This document shows, in pieces, positions 55,701 to 64,000 of a DNA stretch of 64,000 nucleotides. The notes below the pieces were generated by a model. It saw only the letters and a list, made by a program, of their open reading frames with translations. It ran no database searches and was not told the DNA's origin. Within the stretch, counting starts at the first letter, position 1, and every line of letters starts with the position of its first letter. Both the position numbers and the translations under genes were made by a program. Source of the stretch: Axinella damicornis (taxonomy: Eukaryota; Porifera; Demospongiae; Axinellida; Axinellidae); NCBI GenBank assembly GCA_963931865.1, contig OZ007509.1:7022882-7086881 (forward strand), read 5' to 3'.

Positions 55701-58700
55701 GTCTCCCCATGTCGGTATCCACGAACTCCGGGCATATGCAGTTCACACGCACACCATCAGTAGATAGATAATTCTAAATCATGCACAGATGTAGAAAACA
55801 GAACAACAATTATATCTAGCTCCCACAGTTCAACTTACGGTATGAAAGTCCTGATCTATATACATAGCCATATACCGGTAAGTATAGTGCAGTGAGCATT
55901 ATTTAGCCTCATTCCCAGGCTCCTCCCCAGCTTTTTGTCGTATACTGTACCTCGTTCCCAGGCCCCGCCCAGCTTTTCGTCGCTAAAAGTATTTTTGTCC
56001 GCGTGTGGGAGAGCCTGGGACGAGGCTACTGTAGAGTATGTGACAAAAAGCTGGGGAGGAGCCTGGGAACGAGGCTAAGCATTATTAACAATAGCCGTGC
56101 TGTTACATGCACATTATACCTACACATCCAATCCTTTAATTTGCAATACACACATAATTATGGTGACTCGTAGCAGCTGCTTATAGACATGCATATCAAC
56201 TCAGGATTACAGGCTCCCTATACTCTCAACTGAATATGTGAATGGGCGGGCAAGTCCAGCTCAGAGAGCTTACGTATTAGTTATAGCATGGCAACAAGGG
56301 CTGTATGCCAGATATTGGCACTGCTGTGACGTAAAGCCCGAGGGCCGCAGGCCCGAGGGCTTTACATCAGCAGTGCCAATATCTGGCATGCAGCCCGCGT
56401 TGCCATGCTATAACTAATTTATTGCATGCGCCTGATTGGATGTTGCTTCGTGATGTGTGTTGCTAAGTGATGATGTCACAGCAGTGCCATATGCCAGATA
56501 TTGGCACACCTGATCCTTTGAACTTGTAGGGTATCATGCAATAAAGAAGTTTATACCACCAACTCTGATCTATCGGATGACCCGGGCCGGGAGGGATGCA
56601 GTTGCTGCGTCCTTTAAGAAGTGTGCTGGAAGACAGGTAACGGGACACATTCGGCAGTATCTTTTATTTGCACTACAACTACTCCTGCTTTGAATATCCA
56701 TTGTTACCTTAACCCGTTCACCAGTAGAGGAAAAGATCTGTCCTTTCACTAGTTCCTGTTGTAAGCATTTACTGTGTACATGGAAATCCTTTCATGCATG
56801 CATCTAGCAGATTGAACATTTGAAAGATTAAACAGGTCAATTAAAAGGTTCTTTTACCCATGTATGTCTGTTGAATGGGCTTATAATTGTTGCACAGTGT
56901 ACTCATTGTGCAGGTGGACCAGCCATCTAGGCTGATCAGACATTTCCTGTGATATCTCTTGGAAGGCCCCAGGGCTAGGACATGGGAGAGCAATTGGTAC
57001 CCAGTAGTCTTTACTGTCTTTGAAAATGGTTATTCATTTAGAGTTTCAATGAGAACATGTCAGCAGTGGAGCTTCTAGTACACATCTCTTGGCCGAGACA
57101 ACTCTCTAGAACTTTATGTGTTTTGAACCAGAGTTTGCTAAGACACAAAAGTTTCATCCTAATTGAGAAACTCCTTTACCTTGAGGATGACATTTACCTT
57201 CATGCTTCTGCTGAATGCAACCACACCATGCTTGGATGCACAATACGTTGGCGCAAACATCATTGGAATAATACCTATCGTAGGAAAAGAATTTTCCCTT
57301 GCATATAAATACACAATTATTTCTAGATAGGAACACAATCACAGAGTCGGTAGACTCTGTATGTAGGGATACGACGTACACGCAATATATGCTAATACAA
57401 AAGAATCTCTCCAAATCTCAGAAACGGTACACTTATAAGCCTTTATAACCACATACCGTTCATCTTCGAGTGTTTTCATGACCAACAAGACTCCTCGCGT
57501 CGCGAAAAACCGTCGCGAAAGTACCGCACCAGGTACTCGCAAAACGGGCAAATTGTTTTTCTTTCTTCTTCTTTCTTCTTCTTTCTTCTTTCAGACGGGC
57601 TAGCTCAACGTCGCCTCAATCCCTCATGATGGTTTTCGCACGAAACGGCAGCATTTTACATCGAGCAGTGCACCAGCCCATCGCTTTTTGGCAACCTCCA
57701 AGTCTTCACCAGGCGGCTACAGCTGCCCACTCAATAACTATGGCTTCATTTGTCACGCCATTTTCATGTTTGTACGCATGCGCACTTAAACGATCACTTA
57801 GCAACGATACGTAATTATTATCCAAGATCGCTGAATTAGAAGTGCCTTGCGCTGCTGTTGTGGTAATTACCGTGCCGTAACTAGATTGAGGTAAATTCTC
57901 TGTGCTATATATGTTACTAGACTGTGTTCTGTGAGAGGGGTGAATGCCTATCTAAAGACTCAACAATGTGTCGCTACTACTATCTGGTATAGCTATTTTA
58001 GCTACACTATACTTAGCTATGGTCTTCAGCTCAGGGAGCACTGGCTTAGTATCCATCCAGAAAAGGGTTGGCTTTTGAGATGCTTGGGTCTGATTCTTCA
58101 GCCATTGCTGGCAGTGTAAATGCCAGAGTCCAGTATGCATGCGCCTGCTGCTAAAAAAATGACATAAACAAGTAATAAAAAACATTTAAAATGTAACAGG
58201 ATGTAGGGATACCAGAACTGCAAAAAGTAAGGAAACAAGGTAGCTAGGGATGATCACACAAAACAGTGAAGTATACAATCCCCCTACATATCTTTTTTCA
58301 TTATACACGTATTATGGAAAAAGATCTCTGTAGGGGGTTGTATACTTCACTGTTTTGTGTGATCATCCCTAGCTACCTTGTTTCCTTACTTTTTGCAGTT
58401 CTGGTATCCCTACATCCTGTTACATTTTAAATGTTTTTTATTACTTGTAATATACTAGACCTCTCTACAAAGGTTGGTTTTCAAGGTTCCAAATAATTGG
58501 TTTCCCTATAGTTCTAATATATTTCAAACCTCCGAGAAGAGGATAACCTCTACAAAGGACAAAACACCTTAATTTATGTGCATCTGTATTGGGTGTGGAC
58601 AATCAAACTGCTCTAGTTCACAGGGTCTACTATTGGAAGGCTGGGGGGGGCTGCTACTATAGCTCTGTTCCAGGCTCCCCTATTGGAAGGCAGGGGGAGG

Positions 58701-61700
58701 GGCTGCTACTATAGCTTGTTCCAGGCGCCTCTATTGGAGGGGAGGGGCTGCTACTATAGCTTGTTCCAGGCTCCTCTATTGGAAGGCAAGGGGAGGGGCT
58801 GCTACTATAGCTCTGTTCCAGGTTCCACTATTGGAAGGCAGGAGGAGGTGCTGCTACTATAGCTCTGTTCCAGGCTCCTCTATTGGAAGGCAGGGGGAGG
58901 GGCTGCTACCACTATAGCTCTGTTCCAGACTCCATATTGAAAGGCAGGGGGAGGAGCTGCTACTATAGCTCTGTTCCAAGCTCCACTATTGGAAGGCAGG
59001 AGGAGGGGCTTGTACTATAGTTTTGTACCCAGGGTTGCTGATACAGCTTTGCTCCCAGACTCTACCACTGGGAAGAAGGGGGAGTGGCTGCTACCACAAC
59101 TTTGTTCCCAGGGTCCAACACAGGAAGGAAGGAGGAGGGGCTGCTACTACTTTTTTTTGCACCCAGGGGAGGGGCTCACACTCTTAGACTAGCTGGTGAT
59201 TGAAGTTTGGTCTACGTCTAGCCTCGTTCCCAGGCCGTGCGGCCAGGGAACGAGGCTATTCTACGTCCTACTGCTATTGGTAATCAGTACCATAGAGTCG
59301 GTAGACTCTATATATAGGTTAGACACTGAGACCAAGGGATCTACGCGATTTAGAAACCCGAGGGCCCTGGGCTGTAGCGTCCCGAGCGCAGCGAGGGTGC
59401 TACTAAGGGCCCGAGGGTTTCTAAATCGCTTAGATCCCATTGGTCTCAGTGTCTAACCGATTTAGAGTATAGCAACGGTAACTACGCTAGACAAAATAAC
59501 CTACGAGTCGGAGGTCCTTTTCGACGAAATAACTGACTGGAAACGAGTACAAGGCAGATACTAGCGCTGTGTGCCCTCGCTGCGCTCGGGACGCTACAGC
59601 CCAGGGCCCTCAGGTTTCTAGATCCCTTGGTCTAGAGTACAACAACGGTAACTACGCTAGCGCTCCAGTTAATAACTTACCATCGGATGTCCTTTTCGAA
59701 GAAATAACAGACTGCATGGCTACGAGCAGCAGGTAAGCGCTGACAAGGTGCGCGAGTGACTTGCGCACACGAGCAGTCATATGGCTCCGCCGCGCCCTTC
59801 AACTTGGCTCCACCCCGGCCACCAGGCCGTCATTTACCGCTTAGCTCCTCCTTCGAGCTCTCGTGTACTGATGTAGCCGTCCAACAAAGACAAACACAGA
59901 GAAGTACGCAGACATGTGCACTGCCAATAATTCTAAAGCTGCTGCATTTTTATGTAGTTGCCATGGATTTCAAGTTGGCAGTAAACAATAATTGTGTATC
60001 CTGGGGGCTCAATAGAAAACCCCGTACGAGGTTTTCTATTGAAGACGAGGTTTTCTATCAGATTTAGATACCTCGCAGTGAGTAATCTGATTGGTGGAAT
60101 TGGTACAACTATACTCTAACAAGTAACATTGGCCATACTGGACTTCTGGTATGAACAGCTAGCTTAGACTATCTGCTAACAGGTAATGCTCCTAGCCAGT
60201 GGTGTAGTGACACCTGGGCCTGGCCGGGGGGCAACTCAGCTCTAGGCCCCGGCAATAAACGATTGAGTCAATTGAAGCTTAATTGCATGAGTGGGCTATA
60301 AATAGATATGTCATCGTAGTCTGATGGCATGTTATAGTAGCATTGCAGGGTTGAGATTAGTACCCAGCACAGTTTTTTTTCCAGTGAGTTCTTTGTTCCA
60401 TCTTGTCTACAGCAACTCCCTGAGATGATTGAAAACTCTTGGGGGGGGGGGGGCATGCCCAAGACCCCCACGAGCTCTGTACCCGGCTACGTCACTGCTC
60501 ATAGCAACTCTGTACCAGTCTACTGATGAGATATTCACTGAACAGTGACTGAACTCTCTTCCAGCTAGTGTAGTCTCCCTAGGACAACCAAACCGCACTG
60601 GCCACTACAAAGCAAAGTCAATAAGCATGCCTCCTTCTTTGAGCACATTCAACCCACAGTGAATCATCCACGGGTGTGCTTTTGAGGTAAAAGCGCCGTC
60701 TTGAATAAATGCAATGTGCAATGTCATGCATTACTTTTCCACTCACCTCCTAACGAGGCCACATTGACAACCGTTCCTCCTCTGCCTCCATTTTTCTCAG
60801 ACATGTACTCTACAGCCAGAAAGGTCCCCTCTATCACAGCCATCTGGACAAACAGCAGAGGAAGATTCAAGCCACCCTACAAGTCAACAAGCTATCATTT
60901 ATATTGTGGGTGCAAATCTGTGGTCTTTATATACATTGCTGAACTGATTACCAGCAGCACCCCACAAATGGGGCCTACAGAGCTCTCAACCACTTAAGGC
61001 TAATATGAGTGAGAGCTTAGGTGAAAATGAGTGAGATCAGTCTCTAAATGAGTGAGATAAGCCATCGAAGTAAACGGTAATAAGTTATTTATAGCCAAGT
61101 TCTATCAAACAGTAATAGGTAATTATCCAAGTACAAACAAAAACATGACTATGCATTATGTTTGCTACTACGCACCCTATTGTAAGCCATTGTTGCTTTC
61201 GTTGAACCTCTTTAGGTGGTTCGTACTGTTCACACAAAGCTGTGTTTGCCAGTTTTGATGGAACTCTGCTGGCCATCAATTACATTTGCTCTCTTTGGTG
61301 AAGGCACTGGCAGTTGCTCATGATCAGTGTCACTGATTTCCTCCTCACTGTCAGCCATGGGAATCACAAACTCTTCAGTTAATAGTAGCAATACTTCCAC
61401 TATAGTCTCATGCAGGTGTGCGGCGCGCGTTCGAACCTGTTGCTTATACCATAGATATAACGCATAACTGTCCTCAGCTTGCAAAAGTCTGGGAAGAGGC
61501 TGCCTGGAATAACGGATTGCGTGAGAATTAGGCCGCTATGCGTGAGAGCGTGAGTTGCTGGTGAAATGCGTGAGACTCACGCATAATACATGAGAGTTGA
61601 GAGCTCTGGGCCTACTACGGCATGCACTCTGCATTATTACATATTGCTAATTGGAGAGCGAGCCCCAGACTAGTGTGACTTCATTGTGCAGTGCGTGTGT

Positions 61701-63032
61701 ATGTTTGTTTGGATCTTGCACTTACTGTAAATTTTAAATCAGCGGATTTCACTTGCATGAGCACAATAACATTCAATAGTGAACAGTCTACCCCAGTTCC
61801 ATATGGACGATGGCAACAGCAAAGATGGAGACAAACTTGTGGACCTACCTATTCATTGGCTAGAGCAATAAGTGAACCATGAATTCAACATTTTGCCTCC
61901 TCGGTGGCGACAACAAGGACGGAGACTGCTGAGGGACCTACCGCCGTGGCTGGTGACATACCCGCTAGACTACTTCAGCTAACACTAACCTGACTCACAG
62001 TTGCTGTGATGTTTAGTGTCATAATTTCTGTGGCATACTATGCTCATTGCCCAGTCACATTCTGATGACAGTCATGTGAATGCAAGTTGCAACTGCTCCT
62101 TGCGCAATTGCATGTCCTGCACGTGCATGCCCTTCGCTCAGGCTCGCCCTCCAATGTCCTGCATTCCACTAGTTATCAGTACCAGCTTCCAAACTCTATC
62201 AACCAACACCACTATGATTCCCTACCAGGTTAACATCCAGCATCTTGCGCCAGCGGCTCTCATCACCCAGTCCTGCATTGTTACACACAATGTCAATTCC
62301 ACCAAATGCTTCCTTTGTCTTCTGAAAGGCAGACACCTGCGGACAAACAGCAGCAGTACATAGTAACTGCCTGCACTTAGCAGGATCACTGCTTACAGTA
62401 AAATCCATGCACTGGTGTACGCAACATTAATTTTGATACTCAAACTGACTACCAAGGTGCATACACTAGCTAGACTGTATTTATGACATCTTGGTTTTTG
62501 CATGGCATAGAGGAGGGGAGGAGAGCTCTCTCCTCCCCTGCTTCACACTGAGAACCTTGCAGGCTAATTGATTCACTGATAGATATTCTACTTCTAAGAC
62601 TTGGAGAAGATCAGAATTTAATTCTTGTAGCAGACTGAGAGGAAGATATAGATACTATACTTTCATGGATGTATTTTTTGAGGAGGTTTCTGGTGTGGCT
62701 CTCCATTCTTGGATATACACTAGAGGCAAGAAGTAGACTGCCAACATGCCCCACCAGCTGATCTCTATTGGTGACGTCAGTGGGTAGAAACATCACATCG
62801 TTTGCAGAGAACTCTTTCTGCAACTCGCTGCATGATACTCTCCCGATCTTCTCACTGATATCAACCATACTCACCTGACAAGAAATACATTTACCAAAAA
62901 TAAATGCATGCATGAAAACCAACGGCCCAGTCTGCTCCTTACCCTCCCTCCATTCTTGAGCAGAAGCTTGGCGGCAGCTAGGCCAATGCCTTGGGCTGCA
63001 CCAGTGATCAAAGCTACCTTGCTAGCCAACAT
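46720..63032 (-). CDS. Short-chain dehydrogenase, 15-hydroxyprostaglandin dehydrogenase type, seven exons
   Basis: Exons: 63032-62943, 62874-62755, 62336-62226, 60843-60747, 57274-57198, 55773-55652, 46867-46720. Phases match and the joined frame gives 254 residues, close to the ~266 of human HPGD. Motifs: TGAAQGIG nucleotide-binding loop near the N-terminus; acidic residue in VSMVDIS (NAD preference); NNAG; catalytic Ser in VVNVASLG; YCASK catalytic Tyr/Lys; then VRVNCICPEFVDTDM and a C-terminus with GILELI and GAVMTV. The enzyme family oxidises the 15-hydroxyl of prostaglandin-like lipids with NAD; substrate here is unknown. The exon 2 donor GTGGGG is weak. The 16-kb span comes from introns full of repeats. 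Exon 5 has a second usable copy at 52999 and exon 6 a broken copy at 51340. Confidence 0.85.
47508..47945. repeat. Fold-back MITE
   Basis: The left arm contains TTTAAAATGAGAAGGGTTGT and GGTCACC.TAGTTGCATCTC; the right arm has GAGATGCAACTGAGGTGACC and ACAACCCTTCTCGTTTTA-like sequence. Arms about 75 bp, central part about 280 bp. Confidence 0.75.
48000..49110. other. Intronic sequence, unassigned
   Basis: No exon or clear repeat recognised on either strand. Confidence 0.3.
49116..49594 (-). repeat. Family A copy without fold-back duplication, diverged
   Basis: In reverse complement it matches the family A head (AGAGTCGGTAGACTCT, then TCTCAGAAACGGTACAC) and the single tail arm (GGATGTAGGGATACC-like, AAGTAAGGAAACAAGGTAGG, GATCACACAAAACAGTGAAG). 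The middle is mostly missing and there is only one arm, so no palindrome. Confidence 0.75.
49600..50457. other. Intronic sequence, unassigned
   Basis: Interior of the possible 47-50.6 kb transposon. Small open frames only. Confidence 0.3.
51335..51480. pseudogene. SDR exon 6 copy broken by an internal inversion
   Basis: On the minus strand, after a CTGTGCAG acceptor, the sequence encodes DYLSTDGVRVNC as in exon 6 (55773-55652) and then loses similarity. The missing second half lies directly beside it but on the plus strand: REGMPFLSEDVK ... GLLR followed by the GTAGGT donor and the first ~45 nt of the next intron (CCTGACTCTCACATCTCCAG). So about 130 bp spanning half the exon and its donor was inverted. 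It cannot be spliced normally. Confidence 0.75.
51778..52257. mobile_element. hAT-type MITE with 8-bp target duplication
   Basis: Ends CAGTGGCGTAGC and GCTACGCCACTG are perfect inverted repeats, and CCCCATGG stands on both sides (51770-51777, 52258-52265). The interior contains a hairpin from about 51964 to 52107 (CAGGGCAGTGGAAAG ... CTTTCCACTGCCCTG). 480 bp, no transposase. Confidence 0.9.
52999..53075 (-). CDS. Second copy of SDR exon 5 (alternative or orphan exon)
   Basis: 77 nt, same length and phase as exon 5 at 57274-57198, with intact acceptor (CCTATGTAG) and donor (GTAAATG). It encodes IVPMQYSPTYCASKHGVVGF and SRSMK, keeping the catalytic YCASK. Residues differ from the upstream copy (MQYSP versus MMFAP, GFSRS versus AFSRS). 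It could replace exon 5 in an alternative transcript or be left from a duplicated gene whose exon 6 (51335-51480) is broken. Confidence 0.65.
53080..54005. other. Intronic sequence with a fold-back
   Basis: A hairpin lies at about 53716-53764 (CTCGTGGGCCAGA ... TCTGGCCCGTGAG). No further exon was found. Confidence 0.4.
54010..54495. repeat. Minisatellite M, array 1
   Basis: Units of 35-60 bp containing GGGGGAGGGGCTGCTA, then CAGCTTTGTTCCTCAGCTGAA; eight to ten irregular copies. Shares its unit with the array at 58625. Confidence 0.85.
55245..55485. repeat. Tandem repeat, about 92-bp unit
   Basis: Two full units and a partial one: GATACTCTGACAGAG, GTCCCAGGGGGTTGGGTAG, TCCCTGGATAA, then a TGCCGGTGTAACTCCGGCGTT-like segment that is itself a small hairpin. 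Confidence 0.9.
55519..55583. repeat. Fold-back element
   Basis: TCTCACGGGCCAGCCCAC ... GTGGGCTGGCCCCCGAGA. Confidence 0.85.
55903..56080. repeat. Family C fold-back inserted within another family C fold-back
   Basis: Outer hairpin: TAGCCTCATTCCCAGGCTCC with inner CCCCAGCTTTTTGTC, closing at AGCCTGGGAACGAGGCTA. In its loop sits a complete second hairpin, CCTCGTTCCCAGGCCCCGCC ... GAGCCTGGGACGAGGCTAC. Confidence 0.85.
56277..56418. repeat. Large fold-back palindrome
   Basis: TTAGTTATAGCATGGCAAC... with CCAGATATTGGCACTGCTG and GTAAAGCCCGAGGGC, mirrored to GTTGCCATGCTATAACTAA around a CCGCAGG loop. Part of the arm recurs near 56478-56510. Confidence 0.9.
56419..57197. other. Intronic sequence, unassigned
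   Basis: Apart from the arm fragment at 56478-56510 nothing was recognised. Confidence 0.3.
57339..58449 (+). mobile_element. Family A element, second full copy
   Basis: Closely matches 1369-2446, including the middle part and the palindromic tail (58167-58449). The pyrimidine tract is longer (CTTTCTTCTT repeats). It starts 65 bp upstream of SDR exon 5 in transcript direction, in intron 4 of that gene. Confidence 0.85.
58625..59180. repeat. Minisatellite M, array 2
   Basis: Units of about 52 bp: CTATTGGAAGGCAGGGGG, AGGGGCTGCTACTATAGCT, CTGTTCCAGGCTC; about ten copies, ending in units with ACTTTGTTCCCAGGG. Confidence 0.9.
59218..59262. repeat. Family C fold-back, minimal
   Basis: AGCCTCGTTCCCAGGCCG and its reverse complement with almost no loop. 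Confidence 0.85.
59308..59735. repeat. Palindrome and partial tandem copy
   Basis: 59308-59460 is a palindrome: GGTTAGACACTGAGACCAA, GATTTAGAAACCCGAGGGCC and a CGAGCGCAGCG loop region. At 59466-59545 and 59634-59730 a segment with AACGGTAACTACGCTAG and GTCCTTTTCGA.GAAATAAC is repeated, with another inverted piece of the palindrome (CTCGCTGCGCTCGGGACGC) between. Confidence 0.85.
60190..60497. mobile_element. Possible hAT-like MITE with poly-G
   Basis: CCAGTGGTGTAGTGACA at the left and GGCTACGTCACTGCTC at the right are imperfect inverted ends. Inside is a run of G (60441-60453) followed by CATGCCC. Confidence 0.5.
60968..61618. mobile_element. MITE with GAGCTCTCAAC ends
   Basis: Left GGCCTACAGAGCTCTCAAC, right GTTGAGAGCTCTGGGCCTAC. 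Near both ends are short repeats of GAGTGAGA / GCGTGAGA. The interior has a minus-strand frame (MADSEEEISDTDHEQLPVP) that breaks after ~40 codons, perhaps a remnant of the element's own gene. Confidence 0.55.
61619..62225. other. Intronic sequence of the SDR gene, unassigned
   Basis: No additional exon or repeat recognised. Confidence 0.3.
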
Positions 63033-63425
63033 TGTGATGTCATGTGCCGGTTTCCTCTGCAAATCTAATTTGACCTTTGACCTCCAATGAGGGACACTCC
63101 CCGATTATCTGGAGGGGATTCCGGCGCTGTTTTATTCCCAGTATATAGCGCGGTAGCAGAAGTGAGATTGATGAAGAGGACTGTTTTCACGGAAGAAGAC
63201 TTATGATATTGTCAACCTGCAGGACCCACATGAAAACCAGCACTGTAGCTGATTAGCCTGTGACATTTCCTGGTGCCTGGGTGGCTTCTTGCTATATACC
63301 TGCCAGATGTAGTCTCGTTCCCAGACCACTATGCCAGATGTGCGAAGTAATCCAGATTGTGAAGGAGAATTTACAAGCCAGAATTAGCATCCACATCCTG
63401 TATCCATGGCACCACATGCTAAACT
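63033..63425. other. Upstream region of the SDR gene
   Basis: The minus-strand promoter and 5' leader should lie here. A family C half (TAGTCTCGTTCCCAGACCA) is at 63310-63328. No TATA box could be chosen with confidence. Confidence 0.4.
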
Positions 63426-63427
63426 AT

Positions 63428-63517
63428 AGTAGTGAATTCAAACTGGCTTAGCTTAGGGTCGGTACCCGGTAGCTACCGGGTACCGATCCTAAGCTAAGCC
63501 AGTTTGAATTCACTACG
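63428..63517. repeat. Near-perfect 90-bp palindrome
   Basis: GTAGTGAATTCAAACTGGCT ... through GGTACCCGGTAGCTACCGGG at the centre and back. Only one or two mismatches. It lies about 400 bp upstream of the SDR start codon. Confidence 0.9.
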
Positions 63518-64000
63518 CTTGGAACCAGAACCTTGATTGCAGACGTCATGGATAGCTTTTGGTGCCGCCAGCAACTAGATAATATAAGTATCACCGCAAA
63601 AACATGTTTTTGTTTAACCAAGAATTTGGTATCGTCATTTGCAGTTCAGTCATAGGATCCATCAGGTGACCATGCCTGACCTAACTGTTTGTAGCTACAT
63701 ACCCATACGAGTCACAACCACTACAATGTGTCACTTCCACAGTGCATTGTACTGCTAAACAAGCTGTGAGTTGTTTAGGACATGTGCATGTTACTTTAAC
63801 CATTAAAATTTTAGGTATGCTAGTACTCTACAATGACTCTCAATGTGATCTATGCATCCCGCTGTGGAAACCACAATGAAGTAACAATACAGTTTGTCAT
63901 CCCATGACTTGCTTGCAGCTGTCACTTTAATTTGCGAGTATTGCATGCACATGCAATGGTTATGATCAGCAGATGCATCCATGACTAGCTATATACGAGC
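63518..64000. other. Unassigned sequence to the window edge
   Basis: No gene or repeat recognised. Confidence 0.3.

Noticed and set aside
62040..62363. 107-codon plus-strand frame
   Set aside because: Shadow of SDR exon 3, which has clear motifs and splice sites on the other strand.

Overview
The window is eukaryotic, intron-rich and crowded with repeats. Genes are split into short exons with GT..AG borders, there is a Pol III tRNA-type gene, and most of the sequence is transposons, fold-back elements, minisatellites and long poly-G/poly-C tracts. The style of the transposon proteins (PHD-finger LINEs, a MULE/SWIM gene, a CxxC-containing transposase pseudogene) and the short CCTCGTTCCCAG fold-back elements suggest a marine invertebrate, most likely a demosponge of the Amphimedon type. 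That assignment rests on recollection of similar sequences and was not checked by any search.

Layout. 0-2.7 kb: two tandem copies of a ~550 bp repeat (family A), the second ending in a 275 bp palindrome, between old inverted repeats. 4.8-7.2 kb: a cluster of family B elements (terminal hairpin plus internal minisatellite), one carrying a nested MITE. 8.0-10.1 kb: a tRNA-Thr-like gene and a five-exon minus-strand gene for a 99-residue protein of unknown function. 11.7-17.7 kb: isolated minus-strand exons (unknown, ankyrin repeat, semaphorin-like) among MITEs. 18.1-22.75 kb: a nearly full-length LINE with a PHD-finger ORF1 and an endonuclease/reverse transcriptase ORF2, followed by a fragment of a second PHD LINE on the other strand. 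24-30 kb: repeats, G-tracts, MITEs and a few weak exon candidates. 30.5-39.16 kb: a large DNA transposon with two 1177-bp inverted terminal repeats, nearly identical to each other, around a decayed transposase gene. 39.2-45.9 kb: a four-exon gene for a 1045-residue MULE-type transposase/SWIM zinc-finger protein with an open reading frame; intron 3 holds another DNA transposon, which itself contains a LINE tail. 46.7-63.0 kb: a seven-exon minus-strand short-chain dehydrogenase of the 15-hydroxyprostaglandin dehydrogenase type (254 residues), whose introns hold a second copy of exon 5, a copy of exon 6 broken by an inversion, minisatellites, MITEs and another A element.

The strongest observations are: (1) the complete dehydrogenase gene with its duplicated and rearranged exons; (2) the intact MULE/SWIM gene starting 53 bp beyond the end of the large-TIR element; (3) the mismatch between nearly identical TIRs and a broken transposase; (4) palindromic elements whose two arms change together between copies. 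Apart from transposon proteins and the dehydrogenase, functions are uncertain and are marked so.
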